Shown here in pieces: positions 45,302-53,403 of a stretch of DNA of 64,000 nt (positions are counted from its first letter, which is position 1; each line of letters starts with the position of its first letter). The DNA is from Syntrophaceae bacterium UBA2251. Lineage in GTDB: Bacteria; Desulfobacterota; Syntrophia; Syntrophales; UBA2251. A program made the translations under genes and the position numbers. Where the stretch lies: assembly GCA_002347815.1 (NCBI GenBank), contig DDXV01000003.1:27501-91500 (forward strand). The letters run 5' to 3'. The notes below the pieces were generated by a model that did no database searches, was not told the DNA's origin, and saw only the letters and a program-made list of their open reading frames with translations.

Positions 45302-46122
45302 GACGCGTCTCCCCCCAGATAGGCCTTGATCACTTCCGGATGGCGCTGGATGTCCTCCGACGTTCCCTCGGCCAGTTTCTGACCGAAGTTGAGCACGATG
45401 ATCTTCTGGGCGATCCCCATGACGATGGACATGTCGTGCTCGACCAGGAGCATCGTCTGACCCCAGGCCCGGTGAAGTTCGAGCAGAAAGCGGACCATGT
45501 CCTCCTTCTCCTCAAGATTCATGCCGGCAAACGGTTCGTCGAGGACCAGAAGCCGGGGTTCGAGGGCGAGGGCGCGGCCCAATTCCACCCGCTTCATCAT
45601 CCCGTACGGCAGGGATCCGACGGGGGTGTTTCGGATCGCCTGCATTTCGAGAAAGTCGATCACCTCCTCGAGGATCTCGCGCTGTCGGACCTCGTCGCGT
45701 CGGACCCCGGAGGTGAAAAATGCGGCCGGCATCAGGCGATACCGGCAGTGCATGTGCCGGGCCAGCATCATGTTGGCCAGGACGGTCATGCCGGGAAAGA
45801 GCTCGATGTTCTGAAAGGTGCGGCCAATCCCGATCCCCGTCAGCAGGTGCGCCGGCAGGTGGGTCGTGTCGCGCCCGTTGAAGCGGATCCTTCCGCGCTG
45901 GGCCCGGTAAAATCCGGTGATGCAGTTCATCAGGCTGGTCTTCCCGGCGCCGTTCGGACCGATGACGGCGACAAGTTCGCCGGTATCCACGCGCAGTCCG
46001 ACGTCGTTGAGCGCCGTGACGCCGCCGAACTGAAGCGTGAGGCCGCTCACGTCCAGCTCGGCCCGGCGCGAAGCAGGATCACGCCGGGCGAAGATGCGGG
46101 GTTGACCCCGGCAGGCTTTCAT
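45298..46122 (-). CDS. livG: LIV-type ABC transporter ATPase (LivG-like)
   Basis: 274 residues from ATG 46122. Walker A GPNGAGKTSLMN, signature LPYGMMKRVELGRAL, Walker B LLVLDEPFAGMN, then the LVEHDMSIVMGIAQ His switch. The N-terminal 20 residues are basic and unusual. The stop overlaps the ligase start. The frame is open upstream to 46452 inside livK, but that is a shadow. Confidence 0.93.
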   Translation of the reverse strand: MKACRGQPRIFARRDPASRRAELDVSGLTLQFGGVTALNDVGLRVDTGELVAVIGPNGAGKTSLMNCITGFYRAQRGRIRFNGRDTTHLPAHLLTGIGIGRTFQNIELFPGMTVLANMMLARHMHCRYRLMPAAFFTSGVRRDEVRQREILEEVIDFLEMQAIRNTPVGSLPYGMMKRVELGRALALEPRLLVLDEPFAGMNLEEKEDMVRFLLELHRAWGQTMLLVEHDMSIVMGIAQKIIVLNFGQKLAEGTSEDIQRHPEVIKAYLGGDAS

Positions 46123-46133
46123 CGCGGACGTCC

Positions 46134-47345
46134 CTATTTCTTCAGCATCCGGATCTTTTCCTTCCCCGGAACGTAGAAATTCGTCAGGGGGACGAACTCC
46201 CCGTTTTCCCGGACTCGAACCATTCTGGCCGTGAAGGAGGCGCCATGATCCGCTGCGGTATAGGTAACGGAAGGCACCAGGCCGCCGAAGTCCTCGTTGC
46301 GGAAACCCTCCATGGCCCGATTGATGGTCGCCGCATCGATCCGGCCGTATTTTTCCTTTGCCCGGATGAACGCCCGCTCCATGATCATGCCCACCACAAC
46401 GCCTTCCCAATAGGAGGCGTCGAATTCCTTGACGGTCCCGTACCGCTTCCAAAGATCCTGCAGGATCTTGATCCCCTTGGACCGGTCGGACGGAACCCCG
46501 CCGGGGAACTGAATCACCAGCCGATCCCGGATCAGCCCTTTGGCCATCGGAAAGAAATCCGGGTCGGTGGAGGTCCAGGTTCCCAGAAACAGAGGTTCAT
46601 AGGCGGCCCGGTCGGCATTTTTCAGGGCGGTGACGACCGTGGCCGGCAGGACCTGCATGAAAACGTAATCCACGTTGTTTTTCTTCAGCCTCAGCATTTC
46701 CGTGGTCAGATCCATTGTCTTGGGCGGAAACTCCTCGACGGCGACGAGATTGATGCCGTTTTTGGCCGCGTACTCGCGCGTCGGCTGATGAATCGAACGC
46801 CCGTAGGCATTGTTGTAGGTGAGCAGCCCCACCCGCGGGGCCTCTTTCCCCTTGTGAACGGCGCGGATGTATTCCAGGACCGCCTGGCAATCCATGCGGT
46901 AGCTGCCGAAGGGGAGATACATGTAACTGACGGGAGGCTGCAAAATCTCCCAGCTGGTCGAGAAGTTGATGGTGGGAATGCGGTACTGCTGGACAATGGG
47001 CTTCGCGGCCAGGCCTTCGCCCGCCCCCCACGTCGCCATCATGTCCACGCGCTCCTGTACCGCGAATTTGCGGACGGCGGCCACGGCCTCCGGCACCTTG
47101 TAGCCCGTATCGACGAGGAGCATCTCGATCTGGCGTCCGCCGACCCCTTTTCGGACTTCGTTGACGTAACGGAAATAGTCCTTCATCCCCCTGGCGTGAT
47201 ACTGGCCGAAGGTCGAGGCGGGGCCGGTCATGTTGATGGCCGCACCGACCCGGATGTTCTGCGCCGCCGTCGTCTCGCCGGCGCCCGTCGCCAGCGCCAG
47301 CAGCATCCCCGTGATCATCATCAATCCTTTACCGATCGCTTTCAT
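46134..47345 (-). CDS. livK: LIV-type ABC substrate-binding protein
   Basis: 403-residue periplasmic binding protein. The signal peptide (GLMMITGMLLALATGAGETTAA) is followed by a type I periplasmic-binding fold (IRVGAAINMTGPASTFGQYHARGMKDYF). The GGAAGGAGGG SD is only a few bases before ATG 47345. It is the first structural gene after the Phe-rich leader and tandem terminators. LivK-type proteins bind branched-chain or aromatic amino acids and related acids; the leader suggests phenylalanine or related compounds. Confidence 0.9.
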   Translation of the reverse strand: MKAIGKGLMMITGMLLALATGAGETTAAQNIRVGAAINMTGPASTFGQYHARGMKDYFRYVNEVRKGVGGRQIEMLLVDTGYKVPEAVAAVRKFAVQERVDMMATWGAGEGLAAKPIVQQYRIPTINFSTSWEILQPPVSYMYLPFGSYRMDCQAVLEYIRAVHKGKEAPRVGLLTYNNAYGRSIHQPTREYAAKNGINLVAVEEFPPKTMDLTTEMLRLKKNNVDYVFMQVLPATVVTALKNADRAAYEPLFLGTWTSTDPDFFPMAKGLIRDRLVIQFPGGVPSDRSKGIKILQDLWKRYGTVKEFDASYWEGVVVGMIMERAFIRAKEKYGRIDAATINRAMEGFRNEDFGGLVPSVTYTAADHGASFTARMVRVRENGEFVPLTNFYVPGKEKIRMLKK

Positions 47346-47362
47346 ATTCCCTCCTTCCGGAT

Positions 47363-47388
47363 AAAAAAAACCGTGGCAGTCACCACGG
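47363..47388 (-). terminator. Second (tandem) intrinsic terminator before livK
   Basis: On the minus strand CCGTGG-TGACTG-CCACGG followed by eight T. It immediately follows the first terminator and repeats part of its stem sequence, so it looks like a shortened duplicate acting as a fail-safe. Confidence 0.85.
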
Positions 47389-47389
47389 C

Positions 47390-47428
47390 AAAAAAAAGCC
47401 GTGGGCGGTCAGATGGTCCGCCCACGGC
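47390..47428 (-). terminator. Attenuator terminator before livK
   Basis: On the minus strand GCCGTGGGCGG / CCGCCCACGGC (11 bp, 9-base loop) is followed by eight T. Its 5' arm overlaps the antiterminator at 47415-47469, so the two structures exclude each other. Confidence 0.9.
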
Positions 47429-47469
47429 TCAAGATCCCTCGATGTGGTCATGAGCCTATCAGGCAGACC
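47415..47469 (-). promoter_or_regulatory. Predicted antiterminator of the livK leader
   Basis: On the minus strand GGTCTGCC (47469-47462, leader codons 21-23) can pair with GGCGGACC (47422-47415, one G-U), and GGCTCA (47456-47451) with TGAGCC (47431-47426). The combined helix takes up the 5' arm of the terminator. Its own 5' arm lies just after the Phe codons, so a ribosome stalled there leaves it free, while a ribosome at the stop codon covers it. Confidence 0.7.
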
Positions 47470-47530
47470 TCCGCCTAAAGCTAAAAAAGACGAAAAACGG
47501 TTTATCTTTCCCGAACGCTGCGGCCTTCAT
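47459..47530 (-). CDS. Phe-rich leader peptide of a transcription attenuator
   Basis: A 23-codon frame starting at ATG 47530, after a GAGGGAGAG SD five bases upstream, and ending at tandem stops TGA TAG. Six codons are Phe (positions 6, 12, 13, 15, 16, 18), five within seven codons: PFFVFFSF. This resembles the E. coli pheA and pheST leaders, which sense Phe-tRNA charging. It is followed by mutually exclusive antiterminator and terminator structures and then livK. The peptide itself probably has no function beyond ribosome positioning. It was found by reading the sequence. Confidence 0.8.
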   Translation of the reverse strand: MKAAAFGKDKPFFVFFSFRRRSA

Positions 47531-47553
47531 GGCGGCTCTCCCTCTAAAATGCG

Positions 47554-47590
47554 GTGACATGTCACTAGAGGATCGACGATCCTTTGTCAA
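47554..47590 (-). promoter_or_regulatory. Promoter and candidate operators of the leader/livK operon
   Basis: On the minus strand TTGACA (47590-47585) is followed after 17 bases by TAGTGA (47567-47562), a weak -10. Two perfect or near-perfect palindromes overlap it: GGATCG-T-CGATCC in the spacer (47570-47582) and GTGACATGTCAC (47554-47565) across the -10/start region. These are good candidate repressor sites in addition to attenuation. Confidence 0.6.
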
Positions 47591-47610
47591 GAATTTTTTT
47601 TGAAATTTAT

Positions 47611-48984
47611 TCACGATGCTTTATTGGACAGCTTGTCGATCCGGTAATGCAGGGAGTCCAGCGTGATATTCAGGAGGTCAGCCGCCATTTTCCTGGATCC
47701 GGAGGTTTTCTCCAGCGCCGCATCGATATAGGCCTTTTCCACGCGGGCCAGCTCCCGGTTGAGATGGATGCCCTCCGGGGGGATATCGATTCCGGCGCCT
47801 GGCGCCTCGAAGCGGGTGGCGCCGTTCGACAAAACGAGATTTTCCGGGAGGATGATGCTCGAGGCCTCCAGGGCAATCGAGCGCTCGATGATGTTTTCCA
47901 GTTCGCGGATGTTGCCGGGGAAGGGATAATCGACGAGGAGCTCCAGGGCGTAGGTGGAGATATTCTGGATCTTCTTCCCGAATTGCCGGGAGTACTTCTC
48001 GATGAAGTGACGCGTCAGGATCGGGATGTCGTCCTTGCGCTCACGCAGCGGCGGGATGTGGATCGGAATCACGTTCAGTCGGTAATAGAGATCCTCCCGG
48101 AACCGTCCTTCGTGGACCCGCTGGTGGAGATCCTTGTTGGTCGCGGAGATGATGCGAACATCGACCCGGATGTCCTCCGTGCCGCCGACGCGGCGAAAGG
48201 CCTTTTCCTGCGTCACCCTCAACAGCTTCACCTGGAGCAGCGGGGGCAGATCCGCGATTTCATCCAGAAAGATCGTGCCGCCGCGTGCGACTTCGAACAG
48301 TCCGGGTTTATCGGCATGGGCGCCGGTGAACGCGCCCTTCATGTAACCGAACAGTTCGCTCTCGAGAAGGCTTTCCGGGATGCCGCCGCAGTTGATCACC
48401 ATGAACGGCATGTCCTTCCGCGAGCTGTTCTCGTGGATCGCCAGCGCGACCAGTTCCTTGCCGGTTCCGCTCTCGCCCAGGATCAGGACGTTCACGGGCG
48501 TATCGGCAATCTTGTTGATCACGGCGTAGATCTTGACCATCTCCGGACTGCTTCCGATCATGGCGCCGAAGCTGACGGCATTGGTCACCTCCTGACGGAA
48601 CAGGGCGTCCTCGCTGCATTCGCGCCTGGCATCCAGCGCCCGCTCGATGATCTTCGTCAAGTCCTCGATCCGGAAATCCTTTTCGATATAGTCGAAGGCG
48701 CCCTCCTTCATGGCCGCAACGGCGGTCTCACCGGAGGCGTAAGCGGTGATCAGGATGACGACCGTCTCCGGTGCGATTTTCTTGGCCCGCTGCAGAAACT
48801 CCAGCCCGTCCATACGGGGCATCTTCAAATCGGTGATGATGAGGTCGAAGGTTTCCTTCCGCAGGCCCTGCATCGCCTTGTAAGGATCCCCGTATGCCTG
48901 GACATCGTACCCTTCCCGCGTCAGCATGATCACCAGCATGTCCCGGATGTTCTGGTCGTCGTCTAAAACAAGAATCTTCGGCAT
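47611..48984 (-). CDS. NtrC-family sigma54 response regulator (PilR-like)
   Basis: 457 residues. Receiver domain (residues 1-120, phospho-Asp in LIITDLKMPRMDG), AAA+ domain with GESGTGKE, the sigma54-contacting GAFTGA (in KGAFTGAHADK), Walker B in GTIFLDEIADLP, and a C-terminal Fis-type helix-turn-helix (SGSRKMAADLLNITLDSLHYRIDKL). Its partner kinase is 14 bases upstream. The pair resembles PilS-PilR of type IV pili, but no pil genes are in the window. It ends about 20 bases before the livK promoter. Confidence 0.92.
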   Translation of the reverse strand: MPKILVLDDDQNIRDMLVIMLTREGYDVQAYGDPYKAMQGLRKETFDLIITDLKMPRMDGLEFLQRAKKIAPETVVILITAYASGETAVAAMKEGAFDYIEKDFRIEDLTKIIERALDARRECSEDALFRQEVTNAVSFGAMIGSSPEMVKIYAVINKIADTPVNVLILGESGTGKELVALAIHENSSRKDMPFMVINCGGIPESLLESELFGYMKGAFTGAHADKPGLFEVARGGTIFLDEIADLPPLLQVKLLRVTQEKAFRRVGGTEDIRVDVRIISATNKDLHQRVHEGRFREDLYYRLNVIPIHIPPLRERKDDIPILTRHFIEKYSRQFGKKIQNISTYALELLVDYPFPGNIRELENIIERSIALEASSIILPENLVLSNGATRFEAPGAGIDIPPEGIHLNRELARVEKAYIDAALEKTSGSRKMAADLLNITLDSLHYRIDKLSNKAS

Positions 48985-48998
48985 CGCGTTCCTCTCTG

Positions 48999-50717
48999 CT
49001 AATCACTCCCGAGATCGCCGCACGGAAGGTAAATATGGAAGGCGGTCCCCTGCCGGGGCCGGCTCTTCACCTCGATCCGTCCGCCATGTCCCGTCACGAC
49101 CCGCTGGACGATGGCCAGCCCCAAACCGGTGCCCCGCTCCTTGGTCGTGTAAAAGGGCGTGAAGATCCTGTCGTGCAGGTGTTCTTCGATCCCTTCGCCC
49201 TCGTCGGCGACGATCACCTCCAGGTGCCCCCTGTCCCCTCCGGCGAGGGGGTGACGGACAATCTCGATCCGCAGATCTCCGCCTGCCGGCATCGCCTGAA
49301 CGGCGTTCAGGATGAGATTCCAGATCACCTGGCGGATCTCCGTCGCACTGGCCATGAGCGCGTCGTCGGGCGCCACCTTCAGGGACAACCGAATCCGATC
49401 ATGCCAATCCGGCAGAAAGCGGACGGATTCCACCACATCCCGAATCAGGACGTCAAGGGCGATTCTGTCGCGCCTCACGGCGGGTGCGCGGGAGAGCAGC
49501 AGAAAATCCTTGAGAAATCCCTCAAGCTGTTCCTTGCCCCGCAAGATAATCTGCATGAGTTTTTCGTCCTCGTCCTTCAGGGCGAGATCCCGTTTCAGGA
49601 TCTGAATGGATCCGGTAATCGAAGCGAGAGGATTGCGGATTTCATGGGCGAGGCCGGCGGCCATCTCCCCGACCAGGGCCAGGCGCCTGCTCTCCTCGAC
49701 GGCGCGCTGCATCGCCCTGACTTCCGTCAGATCCTGAAAGATCAGGATATCGCCGATGCGCTGTCCACCCGGATCGTTCAGCGTCGAGACCGAGCAGCCG
49801 ATGAGGAGGCTCTGACCCCCCTTCGACCTGAAGGAAAACTGCGGTCGCCGTTCCGACACGCCTGAATCGGCGTCCGCGGGCCGGTCGAGGATTTCCAGGA
49901 AATCGGGAAAGAGCTGCCCGAGGGGTCTGTTGACGACCTCCCGCGCAAGAAAGCCGGTGATCCGTTCCGCGCCGCGGTTGAAGGATTTGACGAGTCCGTT
50001 CACGTCCATCGTCAGGATTCCGGCGTCCACGGAATCGATGATGCTCTGATGGAGGATATCGAGCTGATTGAAGGCGCTCTCCGTCTCTGCCAGGAGTGTT
50101 TGCGCCTTCCTTTCCTGCTCGACCACGAAACTGGCGAGGAAAACGATGATGAAGAAGGACGCGGAATAGATGAGAATCCGTGTAAAGACGTACCCGGCGG
50201 AGAAGGATTGGTCGACATACGCCATCGGATACAGCGGCGCGAGAAGCCCGAAATATTCGGAAATGAGGAGCAGTCCGTACAGGACGCTGCAGACCGAGGC
50301 GGTAATCAGGCCGCCCCGTCGCATCAGAAAGAGGACCGAATAGATGATGACGAGCGGATAAAAGGCGGCATGGACGCTACGGATCCCTCCCGTGATGTAA
50401 ACCAGGGCGGTGATCAGCAGCACGTCGGCCATGCTCTGAATGTAGACGTTGAGAATCGGTGCCCGGGTCAGCTTGAGCAGCAGGATGAAACCCATGGTGA
50501 GCAGGTAGGTCAGGATGACGATCGCGTAGAGGGACGTCCTGGATATATCCGGCAGGAGGGCGGCGTCCCGGACATCGATCAGCGCGACGAACCCGAGCAG
50601 GAAGGTGACGATGAACAGCCGCCAGACCATGAGCCAGCGGATGCGCTTCACCAGTCTTTCCTCAACGGCCCGCGGCGCTCCCGGGACGGTTTTAGGTTGA
50701 TGATCCGGAGGTTTCAC
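48999..50717 (-). CDS. Membrane sensor histidine kinase (PilS-like)
   Basis: 572 residues from GTG 50717 (AAGGGA SD); a further upstream ATG at 50837 would overlap the divergent comEC start and is less likely. Five to six N-terminal membrane helices, then a PAS domain (DSVDAGILTMDVNGLVKSFNRGAERITG), the phospho-acceptor His in AAGLAHEIRNPLASI, and the ATPase domain (ILNAVQAM, DEGEGI, FTPFYTTKERGTGLGLA). It phosphorylates the NtrC-type regulator encoded 14 bases downstream. Confidence 0.92.
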   Translation of the reverse strand: MKPPDHQPKTVPGAPRAVEERLVKRIRWLMVWRLFIVTFLLGFVALIDVRDAALLPDISRTSLYAIVILTYLLTMGFILLLKLTRAPILNVYIQSMADVLLITALVYITGGIRSVHAAFYPLVIIYSVLFLMRRGGLITASVCSVLYGLLLISEYFGLLAPLYPMAYVDQSFSAGYVFTRILIYSASFFIIVFLASFVVEQERKAQTLLAETESAFNQLDILHQSIIDSVDAGILTMDVNGLVKSFNRGAERITGFLAREVVNRPLGQLFPDFLEILDRPADADSGVSERRPQFSFRSKGGQSLLIGCSVSTLNDPGGQRIGDILIFQDLTEVRAMQRAVEESRRLALVGEMAAGLAHEIRNPLASITGSIQILKRDLALKDEDEKLMQIILRGKEQLEGFLKDFLLLSRAPAVRRDRIALDVLIRDVVESVRFLPDWHDRIRLSLKVAPDDALMASATEIRQVIWNLILNAVQAMPAGGDLRIEIVRHPLAGGDRGHLEVIVADEGEGIEEHLHDRIFTPFYTTKERGTGLGLAIVQRVVTGHGGRIEVKSRPRQGTAFHIYLPCGDLGSD

Positions 50718-50771
50718 GATATATCCCTTCGAGGAATCGGCCTCCCGTGTGAAGCGCGCAGCAGGTGACCC

Positions 50772-53321
50772 ATGCAAAGGCCTCTCATTCCGCTTTGTCT
50801 GGCCCTTTCGGCCGGAATCGTCGCCGGGCATTATCACCCCGTCCCGGCACCGGCGATTCCCCTGACCGTCCTGATCGCCCTGTTGGGATTGCTGCTGGCG
50901 TTCGGCCGGCGCCCTGCCGGCCGCTCCATCGTCCCCGGGCTCCTGGCCGTCTCGTTTTTCACGGTCGGCATCCTGAACGCGAATCTGAATCTCGCGTTAC
51001 CCGTTTCACCTGCCCCTATAGCAAACTCTGCCGGTCCTGAAAAGGAAACGATTGAGGCAATGATCTGTGACGCCCCCCGGATCTCCCCCGACGGGACGGA
51101 TCTGGTCCTCTGCGCCCTTTCGATCCTCCGGCCGGGCATCCGGCGGGGGGTTACGGGCCGAATGCTTCTGTCCGTCGGCGTCCCCGACCGCCGTTTCCGT
51201 TACGGGGACATCGTCCGCTTCCAGGCGGTCGTCCGCCCGCCACGAAATTTCCGGAATCCGGGCGGGTTCGATTACGTCCGTTATCTGAGCGACCAGGGGA
51301 TCCGGGTGCGGGCCTACCTTCCCGATTCGCGCGGGCTGGTCGTCATGCGGCGGGACCAGGGACAGCCGCTCAAGACGGCCCTGGAGACCTTCCGCGCCCG
51401 TCTGAAATCCTTCATCTATGCCCACGCCGCCTCACCGGAGGCCGAAATCGTGCAGGCCTTGATTCTGGGGGATCAAAAAGAAATCCCCGAGCCGGTCCGC
51501 GAGGCCTTCAATCGCACCGGCACATCCCATATTCTCGCCATCTCCGGTTTCAACATCGGCATCGTCGCGCTGGTTTTCGTCTTTCTTGTCCGGATAGCCC
51601 TGAAAGCCTTTCCGAATGCGCTGCTTTGGGTGGACGCCCGAAAGGCCTCCATCCTGCTGGCGGTCATTCCCGTCGTGATCTTCACGCTCGTCGCCGGCGC
51701 CGGGATATCCGTGGTTCGCGCCGCCCTGATGGTGGTCGTCTTCATGATCGCCACCCTTCTCGACAAGGAGCGGGATCTGTACAATGCGCTGGCGCTTGCG
51801 GCCTTCACCATTTTGATGATCCGCCCTTCCTCGCTCTACGACATCTCCTTTCAGTTATCCTTTTCCGCCGTCCTCGCCATACTGTATCTCACGCCCCGGT
51901 TGATCTCCCGGGTGCCGAAACCGTCCCCGCCCGTGAGCCCGGAGGCAACCATCGCGGATCGGGCCGGACGCTGGGTGCATTCCCGCCTGTACGCCGCTGC
52001 CCTGTTCGCCGCCGCAACCGTCGGCGCGACCTTGGGAACCCTTCCCCTCGTTCTCTACCATTTTTACCGCATCTCCCTCGTGACGCTGCCCGCCAATCTT
52101 CTCGCCACCCCGATCCTGGGAATCCTCTCGATTCCGCTCAGCACGGCGCTGATCTTTCTGGTGCCGATCGCTCCCGCCCTCTCCGCCTGGATCGTGAAGA
52201 TAGACGCCCTTTTGGTCCGTCTGTCCGTTACCCTGATCGAGTTCTGCGCCTCCTTTCCATATGCCTCGGTGTACCTGTTCCGGCCGAGCCTCGTCGAGAT
52301 TCTTCTCTACTACGCCTGTCTGGTCCTGGCCGCCTCGATCCTTCCCGCCTCACGTGAACCGCGTGCATTCCCCTCCCCGCCTCCCGTGCACCCTTTTACC
52401 CGGTCCCGGCGCGCCGTTGTCCTGGTGACGCTGCTGATCGTGTGGGCGGCCGTCTCCGTCTCCCTCAACCGGCAACCCCTCCGCTCCAATCTTCTGCGTC
52501 TGACCGCGATCGATGTCGGTCAGGGCAGTGCCACCCTGGTACGATTCCCCTTCGGCAAGACGATGCTGGTCGACGGCGGGGGGTTCCACGATCAGAGCTT
52601 CGATGTCGGAAAGTTCGTCACCGCACCCTATCTCTGGCATGAACGCGTGCGAACCCTCGATGTCTGCGTCCTCACCCACCCGCATCATGACCACCTGGCC
52701 GGTCTCCTCTTCATCGTACAGCATGTTCCCGTAGGCGAGGTCTGGGTCGGCGACGTCCCCGCTTCCGATCTTTCCTCGCCGCTTTACCTGGATTTTCTCC
52801 GGATCGTCCGTGAGCGGAACATCCCCCTCCGGCGGGTTTCCGCCGAGACGCCCCCCCGTACGATCAACGGCGTTACCCTCTCCATCCTGAACCCGACTTC
52901 GGTCTCTGATTCCACCGGGGCGCGGGACGACGAGGAGACGAACGACCACTCGCTGGTGATGAAAATGACCTACGGCAAGAACGCGTTCCTCCTGCCGGCG
53001 GACATCTCCGGTCCCGCCGAGGCTGGGCTCCTGAGCCGCCCCACCGATCTCGCGAGCGACGTCCTGTTCGTCCCCCATCATGGCGGCCGACATTCGAGCA
53101 CGGAGGCCTTTCTGCTGCGGGTGAGGCCGCGACGGGCCGTCGTCAGTTGCGGCTGGGAAAATCGCTTCGGAAACCCGCATCCGGTCATCCTGGAAAGGTA
53201 CGCCCGCCTGGGGATCCGCCTCTATCGCACGGATCTGGATGGCGCGGTGGAATTCTCCTCCAACGGACGCCGCGTCAAAACGCACGCCCCCCTTTCCGGT
53301 CGAGATCCCTCACGGCATTGA
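50772..53321 (+). CDS. comEC: ComEC/Rec2 family DNA-uptake channel
   Basis: 849-residue inner-membrane protein for competence DNA entry. N-terminal helices are followed by an OB-like periplasmic domain, the Competence domain (LILGDQKEIPEPVREAFNRTGTSHILAISGFNIGIV) and a C-terminal metallo-beta-lactamase domain (DVGQGSATLVRF, LTHPHHDHLAGL, HHGGRHSST). It is divergent from the kinase gene. hisS starts about 80 bases downstream. Confidence 0.94.
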   Translation: MQRPLIPLCLALSAGIVAGHYHPVPAPAIPLTVLIALLGLLLAFGRRPAGRSIVPGLLAVSFFTVGILNANLNLALPVSPAPIANSAGPEKETIEAMICDAPRISPDGTDLVLCALSILRPGIRRGVTGRMLLSVGVPDRRFRYGDIVRFQAVVRPPRNFRNPGGFDYVRYLSDQGIRVRAYLPDSRGLVVMRRDQGQPLKTALETFRARLKSFIYAHAASPEAEIVQALILGDQKEIPEPVREAFNRTGTSHILAISGFNIGIVALVFVFLVRIALKAFPNALLWVDARKASILLAVIPVVIFTLVAGAGISVVRAALMVVVFMIATLLDKERDLYNALALAAFTILMIRPSSLYDISFQLSFSAVLAILYLTPRLISRVPKPSPPVSPEATIADRAGRWVHSRLYAAALFAAATVGATLGTLPLVLYHFYRISLVTLPANLLATPILGILSIPLSTALIFLVPIAPALSAWIVKIDALLVRLSVTLIEFCASFPYASVYLFRPSLVEILLYYACLVLAASILPASREPRAFPSPPPVHPFTRSRRAVVLVTLLIVWAAVSVSLNRQPLRSNLLRLTAIDVGQGSATLVRFPFGKTMLVDGGGFHDQSFDVGKFVTAPYLWHERVRTLDVCVLTHPHHDHLAGLLFIVQHVPVGEVWVGDVPASDLSSPLYLDFLRIVRERNIPLRRVSAETPPRTINGVTLSILNPTSVSDSTGARDDEETNDHSLVMKMTYGKNAFLLPADISGPAEAGLLSRPTDLASDVLFVPHHGGRHSSTEAFLLRVRPRRAVVSCGWENRFGNPHPVILERYARLGIRLYRTDLDGAVEFSSNGRRVKTHAPLSGRDPSRH

Positions 53322-53403
53322 TTTTGATTGCCTTTTCAAACCCGATGTGTTAGTGAACCGCGTTCCAAAAGGGCGCCTCCAAGGCGGCCACAGGGAGAGA
53401 ATC

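Noticed and set aside
46122..46452. Long N-terminal extension of LivG reading into livK
   Set aside because: The extension is Gly/Arg-rich shadow sequence of livK; ATG 46122 gives a normal-length LivG.
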